NCBI RefSeq assembly: GCF_021631985.1 | Contig: NZ_CP070225.1 | Coordinates: 4,092,001 to 4,156,000, forward strand | Source: Sandaracinus amylolyticus | GTDB lineage: Bacteria > Myxococcota_A > Polyangia > Polyangiales > Sandaracinaceae | Length of the DNA stretch: 64,000 nucleotides | Direction: 5' to 3' | In this document: positions 23,042-31,586 of the stretch, piece by piece | How positions within the stretch are numbered: position 1 is the first letter of the stretch | Layout of the letters: each line of letters starts with the position of its first letter | Translations under genes and position numbers: made by a program | The notes under the pieces: model-generated | Told to the model about the DNA's origin: nothing | The model's database searches: none | The model's input: only the letters and a program-made list of their open reading frames with translations

Positions 23042-23851
23042 ATGTCCCCCACGATCTTCATCACCGGCGCGTCCACCGGGCTCGGCCGCGCGACGGCGCT
23101 GCTCTTCGCGGAGCGCGGCTGGAAGGTGATCGCGACCATGCGCCGCCCCGAGGACGGAGCCGATCTCGCTTCGAAGCCGGGCATCACCGTGCTCCCGCTC
23201 GACGTGACCGACCTCGCGCAGATCCACGAAGCGGCGCGCCGCGCGATCGAGCTCGGCGGCATCGACGTGCTCTTCAACAACGCGGGGTACGGCCTCGCCG
23301 GGCCGCTCGAGGGCATCGACGACGCGATGCTGCGCCGGCAGATCGACACGAACCTGCTCGGCGTGATCCGCACCACGCAGGCATTCCTCCCGCACTTCCG
23401 CGAGAAGCGCGCGGGCGTCGTGATCACGACCACGTCGATCGGCGGGCTCGCGACGTTCCCGATCAACTCCGTCTATCACGCGACGAAGTGGGCCCTCGAG
23501 GGCTGGACCGAGAGCATGTCGTTCGAGCTGGGCCAGCTCGGCGTCGCGATGAAGACGGTCGCGCCCGGCGGCATCAAGACCGACTTCCTCAGCCGCTCGC
23601 TCGTGCTCGCGCAGCACCCGGCATATCAGTCGCTCGTCGAGCGCGTGCTCGCGGTGTTCACGTCGCCCGAGCGCGCCGCGGGCTACTCGACCGGCGAGCA
23701 GATCGCCGAGGTCGTCTGGGAGGCCGCGACCGACGGCAAGGATCAGGTGCGCTACGTCGCGGGCCAGGACGCGAAGGCGATGTACGCGCAGCGTCTGGAG
23801 CTCGGCGCGGAGGCGTTCCGCAAGTCGATCCGCACGATGTTCTTCGGCTGA
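23042..23851 (+). CDS. Short-chain dehydrogenase (retinol-dehydrogenase-like SDR)
   Basis: A classical SDR of 269 residues: TGASTGLG cofactor loop, NNAG at about 80, catalytic Ser in TTTSIGGLATFP and YHATK. The extended C-terminal region after PGGIKTDF suits SDRs acting on larger hydrophobic substrates. The ATG at 23042 is preceded by a strong GAGGAGG ribosome site; an ATG at 23024 lies inside the candidate operator and is less likely. It is probably repressed by the adjacent TetR protein. Confidence 0.88.
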   Translation: MSPTIFITGASTGLGRATALLFAERGWKVIATMRRPEDGADLASKPGITVLPLDVTDLAQIHEAARRAIELGGIDVLFNNAGYGLAGPLEGIDDAMLRRQIDTNLLGVIRTTQAFLPHFREKRAGVVITTTSIGGLATFPINSVYHATKWALEGWTESMSFELGQLGVAMKTVAPGGIKTDFLSRSLVLAQHPAYQSLVERVLAVFTSPERAAGYSTGEQIAEVVWEAATDGKDQVRYVAGQDAKAMYAQRLELGAEAFRKSIRTMFFG

Positions 23852-23906
23852 GCGAAGCGCGACGGAGCTCGACGCGCGCACGAGTGCGCGCGTCGCAACC
23901 TCGGAG

Positions 23907-24215
23907 CTACTGAGCCGCCGCGGCCGGAGCGGTCGCGCCCGGCGCGGAGTTGAGGACCCAGGTGCAGTTGAGGCGCGAGCCCCAGCCGCCGCGATCGCAG
24001 TGCTCGACGTAGGTCGCGCGTCGGCCGCACCCCGACACGCCCGCGGCCTCGCCCGGCAAGTCAGTCGCTTCGATCTGGGCCTCGGGACAGTCGATGTCGA
24101 AGGCGGCGCGCTGCCGCAACGTGGTCATGTTCGGCCCGCGAGCGCATGCCCCGACGGAGGCGGCGAAGGCCAAACCAGCGAGCACCAGCGCGAGTGGCTT
24201 CGGGATTCGATTCAT
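23907..24215 (-). CDS. Small lipoprotein (102 aa)
   Basis: A signal peptide with lipobox SVGAC (about 20-24) and a mature part of about 78 residues with four cysteines (CPEA...CGRR...CDRGG...CTWV). The pattern DCPEAQIEATDLPGEAAGVSGCGRRATYVEHC resembles a small Cys-paired domain seen in other myxobacterial lipoproteins. It ends in an Ala/Pro tail. The function is unknown. The ATG at 24215 is chosen because it precedes the hydrophobic stretch; an upstream start would place 24 polar residues before the signal. Confidence 0.7.
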   Translation of the reverse strand: MNRIPKPLALVLAGLAFAASVGACARGPNMTTLRQRAAFDIDCPEAQIEATDLPGEAAGVSGCGRRATYVEHCDRGGWGSRLNCTWVLNSAPGATAPAAAAQ

Positions 24216-24318
24216 GGACCCGCTTCTATCACCACCTGCCCGTGAATGGGAACCGTATCCGTGATTCGCGTCCCGGAGCGCGAGCACGCGACGACTGCGC
24301 CGCGTGAACGTCGTCGAA

Positions 24319-24876
24319 TCAGCCCCGCGCCCGCCGGATGAATTGCGCAGTGAGCTGGGCGTTCAGCGCTGCGCACTCGCTCATGCGGTTGAGCACCGTG
24401 GGGTTGCGAAGATCGGCGCCGCGCGTCGAGCGGATCTCGATCTCGTCGACCACGACCCCGCCCATCGCGAAGACCAGGTGCATGTCGAGCCGCGAGTCGC
24501 GCGCGACGAGCACGCGATGGAACCCGAGCTCGAGGAAGCCGGGCATGACGACGAGCTGGATCGGCTCCGCGCCCGTCGACGCGACGACCTGCACACCGGC
24601 CGCCTGCCGCTGCAGCTCGAGAACGTAGGTCGCCTCGATCGCGGTGCGGACCTCCACGTAATTCGAACGTTCGTCTGCGGGCAGGCCGGCGAGGTACTGC
24701 TGCTCGGGCGCGCCGCCCACGAGCGCACGCGACCAGTCGAACGACACGCCGATCACCGACGCCGACGCAAGCGCGGAGGGCGGGCCCGACGCGCGGATCA
24801 CGCGCCACGGTGGACCACAGCCCGCGAGCAGGAGAAGCGGGATCGCGAGGAACGCGAAGCGGAATCGAGAGGTCAT
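24319..24876 (-). CDS. Lipoprotein (185 aa), function unknown
   Basis: Signal peptide FLAIPLLLLAGCGPP with the lipobox LAGC at about 17-20. The mature part mixes strands and helices (VIGVSFDWSRALVGG, ADERSNYVEVRTAIEATYVLEL, LHRV/LDMHLVFAMGGVVVDEIEIRS) and ends in a basic RRARG. I do not recognise a named domain. It shares orientation with the neighbouring small lipoprotein but is separated from it by 103 bases. Confidence 0.7.
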   Translation of the reverse strand: MTSRFRFAFLAIPLLLLAGCGPPWRVIRASGPPSALASASVIGVSFDWSRALVGGAPEQQYLAGLPADERSNYVEVRTAIEATYVLELQRQAAGVQVVASTGAEPIQLVVMPGFLELGFHRVLVARDSRLDMHLVFAMGGVVVDEIEIRSTRGADLRNPTVLNRMSECAALNAQLTAQFIRRARG

Positions 24877-24920
24877 TGCGCGCGGAGAATATCAATCCGC
24901 GGAGCGCGCGCCCGCTCGGC

Positions 24921-25694
24921 TCACTCCATCTTCACGCCCGATGCGACGAGGAAGTCGCGCACGACCTGCTTGTCGGTGCGCAGGATCTCGTCGGGCGTGC
25001 ACGACTCCTCGATGCGCCCCTGGTACAGCATGTTCACGCGGTGCCCGATCTTGAACACCGACGCCATGTCGTGGGTGATCACGACCGAGCTCACGCCGTA
25101 CTTCGAGCTCGTCTCCGCGATCAGATCGTCGACGAGGCGCGAGCTCACCGGATCGAGCCCGCTCGTCGGCTCGTCGTAGACGAGGATCTCGGGCTCGAGC
25201 ACCAGCGCCCGCGCGAGCGCCACGCGCTTCGCCATGCCGCCCGAGATCTGCCCCGGGAGCTTCTTCGCCGCGTGCGCGACGTTGAGATCGGCGAGGCGCT
25301 GCATCACGCGCTCCTCGATCTCCTTGCGCTTCATCTTCGTGTGCTCGCGCAGTGGGAACGCGACGTTCTCGAAGCACGTCATCGAGTCGAAGAGCGCGCC
25401 GAACTGGAAGACCATCCCGAACTTCTTGCGGATCGGCACGAGCTGCCAGTCGTCGAGCGGCACGATGTCGACTCCGTCGACCTCGATGCGCCCCGAGTCC
25501 GGCTGCTCGAGCCGCAGGAGCTGCCGCGTGAACACGCTCTTGCCCGCGCCCGAGCCGCCGATGACGATGTTGATCTTCCCGCGGTACACGTCGAACGTGA
25601 CGCCGCGCAGGACCTCGGCGCCGTCGTAGCTCTTCTTGAGATCGACGACGCGGACCTGGATCGGATCCTTCTCCGCGCTCTTCGCGTCGCTCAT
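24921..25694 (-). CDS. mlaF: MlaF-type lipid-transport ABC ATPase
   Basis: An ATP-binding protein of 257 residues. Walker A is GGSGAGKSV, the Q-loop lies in KKFGMVFQFGALFDSMT (characteristic of MlaF), the signature is ISGGMAKRVALARAL, Walker B is EILVYDEPT, and the H-loop is VITHDM. MlaF energises phospholipid transport across the envelope. The ATG at 25694 overlaps the stop of the permease gene (ATGA). The open frame continues far upstream, but that is antisense to the histidine kinase and not coding. No MlaD substrate-binding gene follows. Confidence 0.93.
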   Translation of the reverse strand: MSDAKSAEKDPIQVRVVDLKKSYDGAEVLRGVTFDVYRGKINIVIGGSGAGKSVFTRQLLRLEQPDSGRIEVDGVDIVPLDDWQLVPIRKKFGMVFQFGALFDSMTCFENVAFPLREHTKMKRKEIEERVMQRLADLNVAHAAKKLPGQISGGMAKRVALARALVLEPEILVYDEPTSGLDPVSSRLVDDLIAETSSKYGVSSVVITHDMASVFKIGHRVNMLYQGRIEESCTPDEILRTDKQVVRDFLVASGVKME

Positions 25695-26548
25695 CCGCCC
25701 TGGCCCAGGAAGATCGCGGTCACGACGTAGTCGAGCAAGAGCACCGCGACCGCGCTCTGCACGACCGCGCGGTTCGTCGCCTGCCCCACGCCCGCCGCAC
25801 CGCCGGTCGCGTAGTAGCCCTGACGGCACGCGATCATCGTGACCGCGATGCCGAACACCGCGGCCTTCACCAGGCCCTGCGCGAGATCGCTGCCCTCGAC
25901 GAACCAGCGCGCGCGCTCCTCGAACACGCCACCGTCGAGCCCGAAGAGCTTCACCGCGACGAAGTACGCGCCGCCATAGCCCACGAGATCGAAGACCAGC
26001 GCGAGCGCGGGCACCATCGTGAAGCCCGCGATCACGCGCGGCACGATGAGGTACTGCACCGGGCTCACCGACATCGTCGTGAGCGCGTCGATCTGGTTCG
26101 TGACCCGCATCGATCCGAGCTCGGTCGCGATCGCGCTGCCGGCGCGGCTCGAGACCATGAGCGCCGCGAACACCGGGCCGAGCTCGCGCGCGAGCGCGAC
26201 GCTCACGATCGATCCGGTCTGGCTCTCGGCGCCGAAGTCGCGCAGCGAGTCGACGAGCTGCAGCCCGAACACCGCGCCGACGAACGTGCCGGTGAGCCCG
26301 ACGATGAAGATCGACTGCACGCCGATGAACTCCATCGCGTCGACGAGCTGACGGCCGCGATAGGGCGGGCGCGCCATCCACCGCACGGTCTCGTACGCGA
26401 GCCGCGCCATCGTCCCGACCTCCGCGAGGAGCGCGATCGGGATCGCGAGCAGCGCGTCCGCGGCGCGCTCCCACAGCCTCGGCCCGGCGGGCTCCGCGGC
26501 CACCACCGGGCTCGTCTTCGTCTCGGCCTCCGGCGCGTTCGACGCCAC
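25691..26548 (-). CDS. mlaE: MlaE-type permease
   Basis: An inner-membrane permease of 285 residues with five to six predicted helices. MEFIGVQSIFIVGLTGTFVG, ARELGPVFAALMVSSRAGSAIATELGSMRVTNQIDALTTM and SPVQYLIVPRVIAGF match the MlaE/YrbE family; the ARELGP-to-EQIDAL stretch is the family's hallmark. It is coupled to mlaF. The start is GTG at 26548, with an Ala/Pro-rich 25-residue lead. It forms the membrane part of a phospholipid transporter. Confidence 0.93.
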   Translation of the reverse strand: MASNAPEAETKTSPVVAAEPAGPRLWERAADALLAIPIALLAEVGTMARLAYETVRWMARPPYRGRQLVDAMEFIGVQSIFIVGLTGTFVGAVFGLQLVDSLRDFGAESQTGSIVSVALARELGPVFAALMVSSRAGSAIATELGSMRVTNQIDALTTMSVSPVQYLIVPRVIAGFTMVPALALVFDLVGYGGAYFVAVKLFGLDGGVFEERARWFVEGSDLAQGLVKAAVFGIAVTMIACRQGYYATGGAAGVGQATNRAVVQSAVAVLLLDYVVTAIFLGQGG

Positions 26549-26702
26549 GAAGGACTCTTACCACGCCTCCCGAGTCGGCCCGGTATCTCGCGCGCATCTC
26601 CTCCGAATGCGGAGGGTCCACCCGACCTTCGGGCTCGCGGGGCGTCGCCGCGTGCTCCGAACGTGCTCTGGATGACCCGCGGAGGGGTATGCTTCGCGCC
26701 TC

Positions 26703-28676
26703 GTGAGCTCGACGTTCGTCGCGTACCTCACCGTCGGCAACTACCTGCTGCTGACGCTGCTCTGGTCGGCGATCGTCGTCCTCTACCTGCGGTCGCGACG
26801 GCTCGCGCGGAGCGTCGATCCCCTGGTCGCGACCCTCGCCGCGGTGCTCGCGCTCGACGCGACGAAGAGCGCGATCGAGAGCGCGTACTTCGGCGTGGTC
26901 TGGGCCTCGGAGTACGAGATCGCGCTCACGGCGCTCGGCGCGATCCTCGCGCGGCCGGAGATGCTCATCGCACCGAAGATCCTCAACCTCGTCACCGCGG
27001 TCACGGTGCTCGCGGTGATCGTGCGGCGATGGATCCCGCGCGAGCTGAGAGAACGACGCGAGCGCGCCGAGTCCGACGCGCGCCTGCGGCGCGAGCTCGA
27101 GGCGTCGCTCGCCGACGTGCGCGCCGCGGAAGAACGCTGGGACCTCGCGATCCGCGCGAACCAGGACGGCATCTGGGACTGGGATCTCACGACGAACCGC
27201 GTGTGGATCTCGCCGCGCCTGGAGGAGCAGCTCGGATATGCGCACGGCGAGCTCGCGCCACGCTTCGGGCCCGAGATCTGGAAGGACCTGGTGCACGAGG
27301 AGGACGCGGAGCAGCTCGGCGCGGCGCGCGAGGCGTTCGTGCGCGGCACGACGCGCGACTTCGACGTGGAGGTCCGGCTGCGCTGCAAGGCGGGCGACCA
27401 CCGCACGTTCCGCGCGCGCGCCGCGGCCCAGCGCGCACCGAGCGGCGAGGCGCTCCGCGTGGTCGGCTCGCTCTCCGACGTCACCGAGCAACGTCGCGTC
27501 GAGGCATCGCTCGCGCGGCGGCGCAGCATCGAGCGGCTCGGGCTCGTCGCGAGCGGCGTCGCGCACGACGTGAACAACCTGCTCGCGGTGGTGCGCGCGA
27601 ACGTGGAGCTCGCGCGCACCACGACGTCGAGCGACTCGCGCGTCGCCGCGGCGCTCGCCGACATCGACGACGCGGTCACGCGCGGCGCGACGCTGACCTC
27701 GCGACTGCTCGCGTCGACGGGCCGCGGGCGCTTCGCGGTCACCGAGGTCGACGTGGGCGCGCTCGCGCAGGAGATGACCCGGCTGCTCGCCGGCTCCGCG
27801 CCCCGGGCCGTGCGCATCGAGACCGCGATCTCGCGCCCCGTCCCCACGGTCGAGGCCGACGCCGCGCAGGTGCAGCAGGTCGTGATGAACCTCGTGACCA
27901 ACGCGATCGAGGCCGTCGATCCCGAGCACGGCAAGGTGCGCGTGAGCGTGCGCGCCGAGGCCGTGCGCGAGCCGGTGCCCGCGGCGGTCGCCGACGAGGC
28001 TGCGCTGCCGCCCGGACGTTACGTCGTGCTCGAGGTCGACGACGACGGCGTCGGCATGAGCGACGCGGTGCGCGCGCAGATGTTCGAGCCCTTCTTCACG
28101 ACGAAGCCCGAGGGACGCGGCCTCGGCCTCGCGGCGATGCTGAGCACGCTGCGCGCCCACCGCGCAGGGCTGCGGCTGCGCAGCGCGCCCGGCCAGGGCA
28201 CGACCTTCACGGTGCTCTTCCCGGCGAGCGAGCGCGCGAGCCAGGAGGCGCGCCCTCCCCGCGACATCCGCGCGCGACGCAGCCGCTGCGCGCTGATCGT
28301 CGACGACGACGAGAGCGTGCGCACCGCGGTGAGCCGCATGACCGAGCTGCTCGGGCTCGAGCCGCGCGTCGTGGGCAGCGGCGCCGCCGCGCTCGACGTG
28401 CTGGACGAGCACGGCGAGCTCGCCGTCGTTCTCCTCGATCTGCGCATGCCCGGCGGGTTCGACGGGCACGACGTGCTCCTGCGGATCCGCGAGCGCCGCC
28501 CCGAGCTGCGCGTCGTGATGATGAGCGGGTTCCACAAGTTCGTCCCGATGAGCGACGCGCGGACCACCGCGCTCCAGAAGCCGTTCTCGATGGAGCAGCT
28601 GCGCGACGCGCTCGCGCGCGTCGGCGTCGAGGTCGGGCCCTTCGAGGCCGCCAACGAGGCGCCCCGCGGAGCGTGA
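26703..28676 (+). CDS. Hybrid sensor histidine kinase (membrane, PAS, HisKA/HATPase, receiver)
   Basis: A protein of 657 residues. Residues 1-110 hold about three membrane helices (the first is YLTVGNYLLLTLLWSAIVVLYL). After a short Arg/Glu-rich helix comes a PAS domain (about 140-265, NQDGIWDWDLTTNRVWISP). The H-box is GLVASGVAHDVNNLLAVVRA with His288, the N-box QQVVMNLVTNAIEAV, then VDDDGVGM, PFFTTK and GRGLGL. The C-terminal receiver (about 537-650) has VDDDES, phospho-acceptor Asp579 in VVLLDLRMPG and Lys in LQKPF. No output domain or separate regulator is adjacent, so phosphotransfer to a distant protein is expected. The start is GTG. Confidence 0.92.
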   Translation: MSSTFVAYLTVGNYLLLTLLWSAIVVLYLRSRRLARSVDPLVATLAAVLALDATKSAIESAYFGVVWASEYEIALTALGAILARPEMLIAPKILNLVTAVTVLAVIVRRWIPRELRERRERAESDARLRRELEASLADVRAAEERWDLAIRANQDGIWDWDLTTNRVWISPRLEEQLGYAHGELAPRFGPEIWKDLVHEEDAEQLGAAREAFVRGTTRDFDVEVRLRCKAGDHRTFRARAAAQRAPSGEALRVVGSLSDVTEQRRVEASLARRRSIERLGLVASGVAHDVNNLLAVVRANVELARTTTSSDSRVAAALADIDDAVTRGATLTSRLLASTGRGRFAVTEVDVGALAQEMTRLLAGSAPRAVRIETAISRPVPTVEADAAQVQQVVMNLVTNAIEAVDPEHGKVRVSVRAEAVREPVPAAVADEAALPPGRYVVLEVDDDGVGMSDAVRAQMFEPFFTTKPEGRGLGLAAMLSTLRAHRAGLRLRSAPGQGTTFTVLFPASERASQEARPPRDIRARRSRCALIVDDDESVRTAVSRMTELLGLEPRVVGSGAAALDVLDEHGELAVVLLDLRMPGGFDGHDVLLRIRERRPELRVVMMSGFHKFVPMSDARTTALQKPFSMEQLRDALARVGVEVGPFEAANEAPRGA

Positions 28677-28722
28677 GCGATCCGGGTCTCGTTCACCGAT
28701 CTGGTGCTAGGCTCGCCGCGCG

Positions 28723-28923
28723 ATGCGCATCGAGGTGAACGGCGAGCCGCGCGACGTCGCGGACGGGCTCACGGTGCGCGAGCTGCTCGTGCTGCTCGCG
28801 CTCGGCGATCAGCTGGTCGCGGTCGAGCGCAACGAGGAGATCGTGCCGCGTGCCGAGCACGCGAGCGTGCGTATCTCGGAGGGCGATCGGCTCGAGATCG
28901 TCCACTTCGTCGGTGGAGGCTGA
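28723..28923 (+). CDS. thiS: ThiS sulfur-carrier protein
   Basis: A ubiquitin-like protein of 66 residues ([20 protein letters not shown] through [12 protein letters not shown]) ending in the Gly-Gly that is thiocarboxylated and donates sulfur to thiazole formation by ThiG. The tail reads GGG, one glycine more than usual. The gene is three bases ahead of thiG. No adenylating ThiF/MoeB or ThiO/ThiH gene is adjacent. Confidence 0.92.
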   Translation: MRIEVNGEPRDVADGLTVRELLVLLALGDQLVAVERNEEIVPRAEHASVRISEGDRLEIVHFVGGG

Positions 28924-28926
28924 AGC

Positions 28927-29724
28927 GTGGAGACCCCGCAGGAAGATCGCATCGTCGTCGGACGCTACTCGTTCCGCTCGCGGCTCTTCGTCGGGACGGG
29001 CAAGTACCGCGACGCGCAGGAGACGCGCGAGGCCCTCGCGGCGTCGGGCGCGGAGGTCGTGACGCTCGCGGTGCGCCGCGTCGATCTCGGGGCGCGGGGC
29101 GAGGGCTCGGTCGTCGGGCACCTCGTCTCGAGCGGCTACGCGATCCTGCCCAACACCGCGGGCTGCTACAGCACCGAGGACGCGCTGCGCACCGCGCGCC
29201 TCGCGCGCGAGATGCTCGGCACCGACCTCGTGAAGCTCGAGGTGATCGGCGACCCGAAGACGCTCTTTCCCGACGTGGTCGCGACGCTCGAGGCGGCGCG
29301 CGTGCTCGTGAAGGAAGGCTTCACGGTGCTGCCGTACATCACGGACGATCCGATCTCGTGCAAGAAGCTCGAGGACATCGGGTGCGCCGCGGTGATGCCG
29401 CTCGCCGCGCCGATCGGCAGCGGGCTCGGCATCCGCAACCCCTACAACCTCGAGATCATCCTCGAGAACGCGAAGGTGCCGGTGATCGTCGACGCCGGCG
29501 TGGGCACCGCGTCCGACGCGGCGATCGCGATGGAGATGGGCTGCCACGGCGTGCTCATGAACACCGCGATCGCGGGGGCGCGCGAGCCGGTGCGCATGGC
29601 GCGCGCGATGAAGCTCGCGGTCGAGGCGGGGCGCGATGCGTACCTCGCGGGTCGCATCCCGAAGCGCCTCTATGCGACCGCGTCGAGCCCGCTCGAGGGC
29701 GTGATCGGCAGCACGAAGACCTGA
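28927..29724 (+). CDS. thiG: Thiazole synthase ThiG
   Basis: A TIM-barrel enzyme of 265 residues that builds the thiazole phosphate of thiamine from deoxyxylulose phosphate, dehydroglycine and ThiS-thiocarboxylate. Conserved segments are [17 protein letters not shown], the Schiff-base Lys103 in [37 protein letters not shown] and [20 protein letters not shown]. The GTG start follows the thiS stop by three bases, and the stop overlaps the ATG of the small lipoprotein gene (TGATG). Confidence 0.95.
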   Translation: METPQEDRIVVGRYSFRSRLFVGTGKYRDAQETREALAASGAEVVTLAVRRVDLGARGEGSVVGHLVSSGYAILPNTAGCYSTEDALRTARLAREMLGTDLVKLEVIGDPKTLFPDVVATLEAARVLVKEGFTVLPYITDDPISCKKLEDIGCAAVMPLAAPIGSGLGIRNPYNLEIILENAKVPVIVDAGVGTASDAAIAMEMGCHGVLMNTAIAGAREPVRMARAMKLAVEAGRDAYLAGRIPKRLYATASSPLEGVIGSTKT

Positions 29725-29987
29725 TGCGCGCGCTCGCGGTGGTGCTCGCGGCGTCGTTCGCGTTCGCGCCGCTCCAGTGCGGGTCGGCGCCCGATCCCGA
29801 TCGGCGCCGCGAGGACTCGCCCGCAGAGGCGCTGCTCGGGCTCGCGGAGCGCTTCGGGGAAGAAGGCGACGACGACGCGCGACGCACCACGCTGCGCCAC
29901 CTGATCGAGCGCTATCCCGACTCGCGCGAGGCCGAGCGCGCGCGGATGTGGCTCGAGCAGGACGAGGCGAGCACGGGCGCACCGTGA
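29724..29987 (+). CDS. Small exported TPR-like protein inside the thi operon (87 aa)
   Basis: The N-terminal hydrophobic stretch [20 protein letters not shown] looks like a signal peptide ending at a Cys, although PLQC is not a classical lipobox. The mature part (ALLGLAERFGEEGDDDARRTTLRHLIERYPDSREAERARM) resembles one TPR repeat as found in YbgF/BamD-type proteins. It overlaps thiG at the start and thiE at the end, so it is translated with thiamine enzymes even though it appears to be exported. Function is unknown. Confidence 0.75.
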   Translation: MRALAVVLAASFAFAPLQCGSAPDPDRRREDSPAEALLGLAERFGEEGDDDARRTTLRHLIERYPDSREAERARMWLEQDEASTGAP

Positions 29988-30604
29988 CGTTCGATCTGCT
30001 GCTGATCACCGATCCGTCGATCGCAGGATGGCGCGACGCGACGATCGCGGTGATCGAGCACGCGCCGCCGGGGCGCATCGCGCTGCAGGTGCGCGACGTG
30101 CGCGCCGGTGCGGCCGAGCTCGCGATGCTCGCGCGATCGCTGCGCGAGGTGACGCGGACCCACGGCGTGCCGCTCCTCGTGAACGATCGGGCCGACGTCG
30201 CGCGCGCCGTCGGCGCCGACGGAGTGCACCTCAAGGAGCACGGGCTCGAGGTGGACGACGCGCGCATGGTGCTCGGCGAGCGCGCGATCGTGGGCGCGTC
30301 GTGCCACGACGAGGCCGGGCTCGCGCGACGCGACGCGGCCGACTACGTCGTGCTCGGTCCGTATGCCGAGGTGCCGGGCAAGGGCGACGCGCTGGGCGCG
30401 GCGCGCTTCGCGTCGATGGTGCGCACCACGCACGTCCCGGTGCTCGCGCTCGGCGGGATCGACACGGCGCGCGCCGAGGAGGCGGTGCGCGCCGGCGCGC
30501 GTGGAGTCGCGGTGATCCGCTCGGTGCTCGCGGCGCGCGATCCCGTCGAGGCGGTGCGCGCGCTGCTCGACGCGATCAGAACAGGATCGGCGCCCTCGTC
30601 GTGA
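29984..30604 (+). CDS. thiE: Thiamine-phosphate synthase ThiE
   Basis: A TIM-barrel protein of 206 residues that joins hydroxymethylpyrimidine-PP with thiazole-P. Visible family features include LLLITDPS at the start, LLVNDRADVARAVGADGVHL, VGASCHDEAGL, DYVVLGPYAEVPGKG and VLALGGIDTARA. It lacks the usual GP..pT.TK form; GPYAEVPGKG replaces it, so it may belong to a divergent ThiE/TenI-like branch. The GTG start overlaps the preceding stop (GTGA). Its 3' end overlaps the next gene on the other strand by 29 bases. Confidence 0.87.
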   Translation: MTFDLLLITDPSIAGWRDATIAVIEHAPPGRIALQVRDVRAGAAELAMLARSLREVTRTHGVPLLVNDRADVARAVGADGVHLKEHGLEVDDARMVLGERAIVGASCHDEAGLARRDAADYVVLGPYAEVPGKGDALGAARFASMVRTTHVPVLALGGIDTARAEEAVRAGARGVAVIRSVLAARDPVEAVRALLDAIRTGSAPSS

Positions 30605-31448
30605 CGCCCGCGCCCCAGTACGAGTCGATCCCGGTCGCGATCGAGACGATGGTGCCGCTGCCGCTGTCGGGGTCGAGCCGCACCAGCTCGCCCGAGTTCG
30701 AGAAGCCGTAGAGCGAGTCGCCCCAGGAGCCGAGCCCGAAGAGCTGCCGGAACCACGTCGAGCCGAGCTCGCGCACCGTGCTGCGCCCGCTCGCGTCGAA
30801 CGTGATCTCCGCGAGCACGTCGGGCGCGTCGAGGTTCTCGGGATCCTTCAGCGTCGCGAACGCGCGCCCACCGACCGACACGATGTCGCCGCTCGAGATC
30901 CAGCCGTCGGGGTACTGGCCGAGCCGCTGCGTCGACGCGTCGGAGCGATCGATCTCGTGGTAGACGCCCTCGTTCGTCGCGCCGATCAGCGTCTCCACCG
31001 GCCGGATGACGCCCTCGCCGAGGAAGGTCAGCGCGAAGAAGCTCTCGTCGACGTCGAAGTCGCCCACCCGCGTCAGGGCCGCGGTCTCGGGGTCGACCCG
31101 GAAGAGCGCGTCGTAGCCCGCCACGTACACCTCGCCGTCGGCGTTCACCGCGAGGTCGATGATCGCGGTCGGCTCGTCGTCGCCCGGGAGCATGAACGGG
31201 CCGATCTCCTCGACCGTGTTGGTGTAGGGCGAGAACGTGAAGAGCACGTCGCGCGAGTGCGCGTAGATCAGCACGTTCGAGAGCTGCGGGCCGGAGTCGG
31301 GGCGCGGACCGCTGTCCGTCGTGGTCGTGCTGCCGCCGTCGAAGGTGCCCGCGTCGAACGGCGGCAGTGGGTCACCGCCGGTGCGGTCGGTGCAGCCCGT
31401 GAGCGACGCGACGACGAAGAGCACGAGGAGAGCGGTACGGCTACGCAT
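30576..31448 (-). CDS. Lipoprotein with beta-propeller-like domain
   Basis: A protein of 290 residues: signal peptide with lipobox SLTGC, an Asp/Gly/Thr linker (FDAGTFDGGSTTTTDSG), then a domain of repeated strands such as AIIDLAVNADGEVYVAGYDALFRVDPETAAL and FGLGSWGDSLYGFSNSGELVRLDPDSGSG, a pattern of NHL/SMP-type propeller blades. It is probably an extracytoplasmic binding or sensing protein. The stop lies inside the 3' end of thiE (29-base tail-to-tail overlap). Confidence 0.72.
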   Translation of the reverse strand: MRSRTALLVLFVVASLTGCTDRTGGDPLPPFDAGTFDGGSTTTTDSGPRPDSGPQLSNVLIYAHSRDVLFTFSPYTNTVEEIGPFMLPGDDEPTAIIDLAVNADGEVYVAGYDALFRVDPETAALTRVGDFDVDESFFALTFLGEGVIRPVETLIGATNEGVYHEIDRSDASTQRLGQYPDGWISSGDIVSVGGRAFATLKDPENLDAPDVLAEITFDASGRSTVRELGSTWFRQLFGLGSWGDSLYGFSNSGELVRLDPDSGSGTIVSIATGIDSYWGAGVTTRAPILF

Positions 31449-31586
31449 GGCGGCGGGTGTAACCCGGACGGTTTTCTGCGCCAAGCGGTGCCCCGGCAGG
31501 TGCGTGCGTAGGCTCTCCTCCCGCACATGGACGAGCACTCCGGCCGAAGAGTTGACCCTCCCCGGTGTGCACGGCAGCTTGCCTCC

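Noticed and set aside
24921-28535. 1204-codon minus-strand frame as one giant protein
   Set aside because: Only the last 257 codons have coding character (MlaF). The upstream part is antisense to MlaE-region and histidine kinase sequence and is low-complexity.
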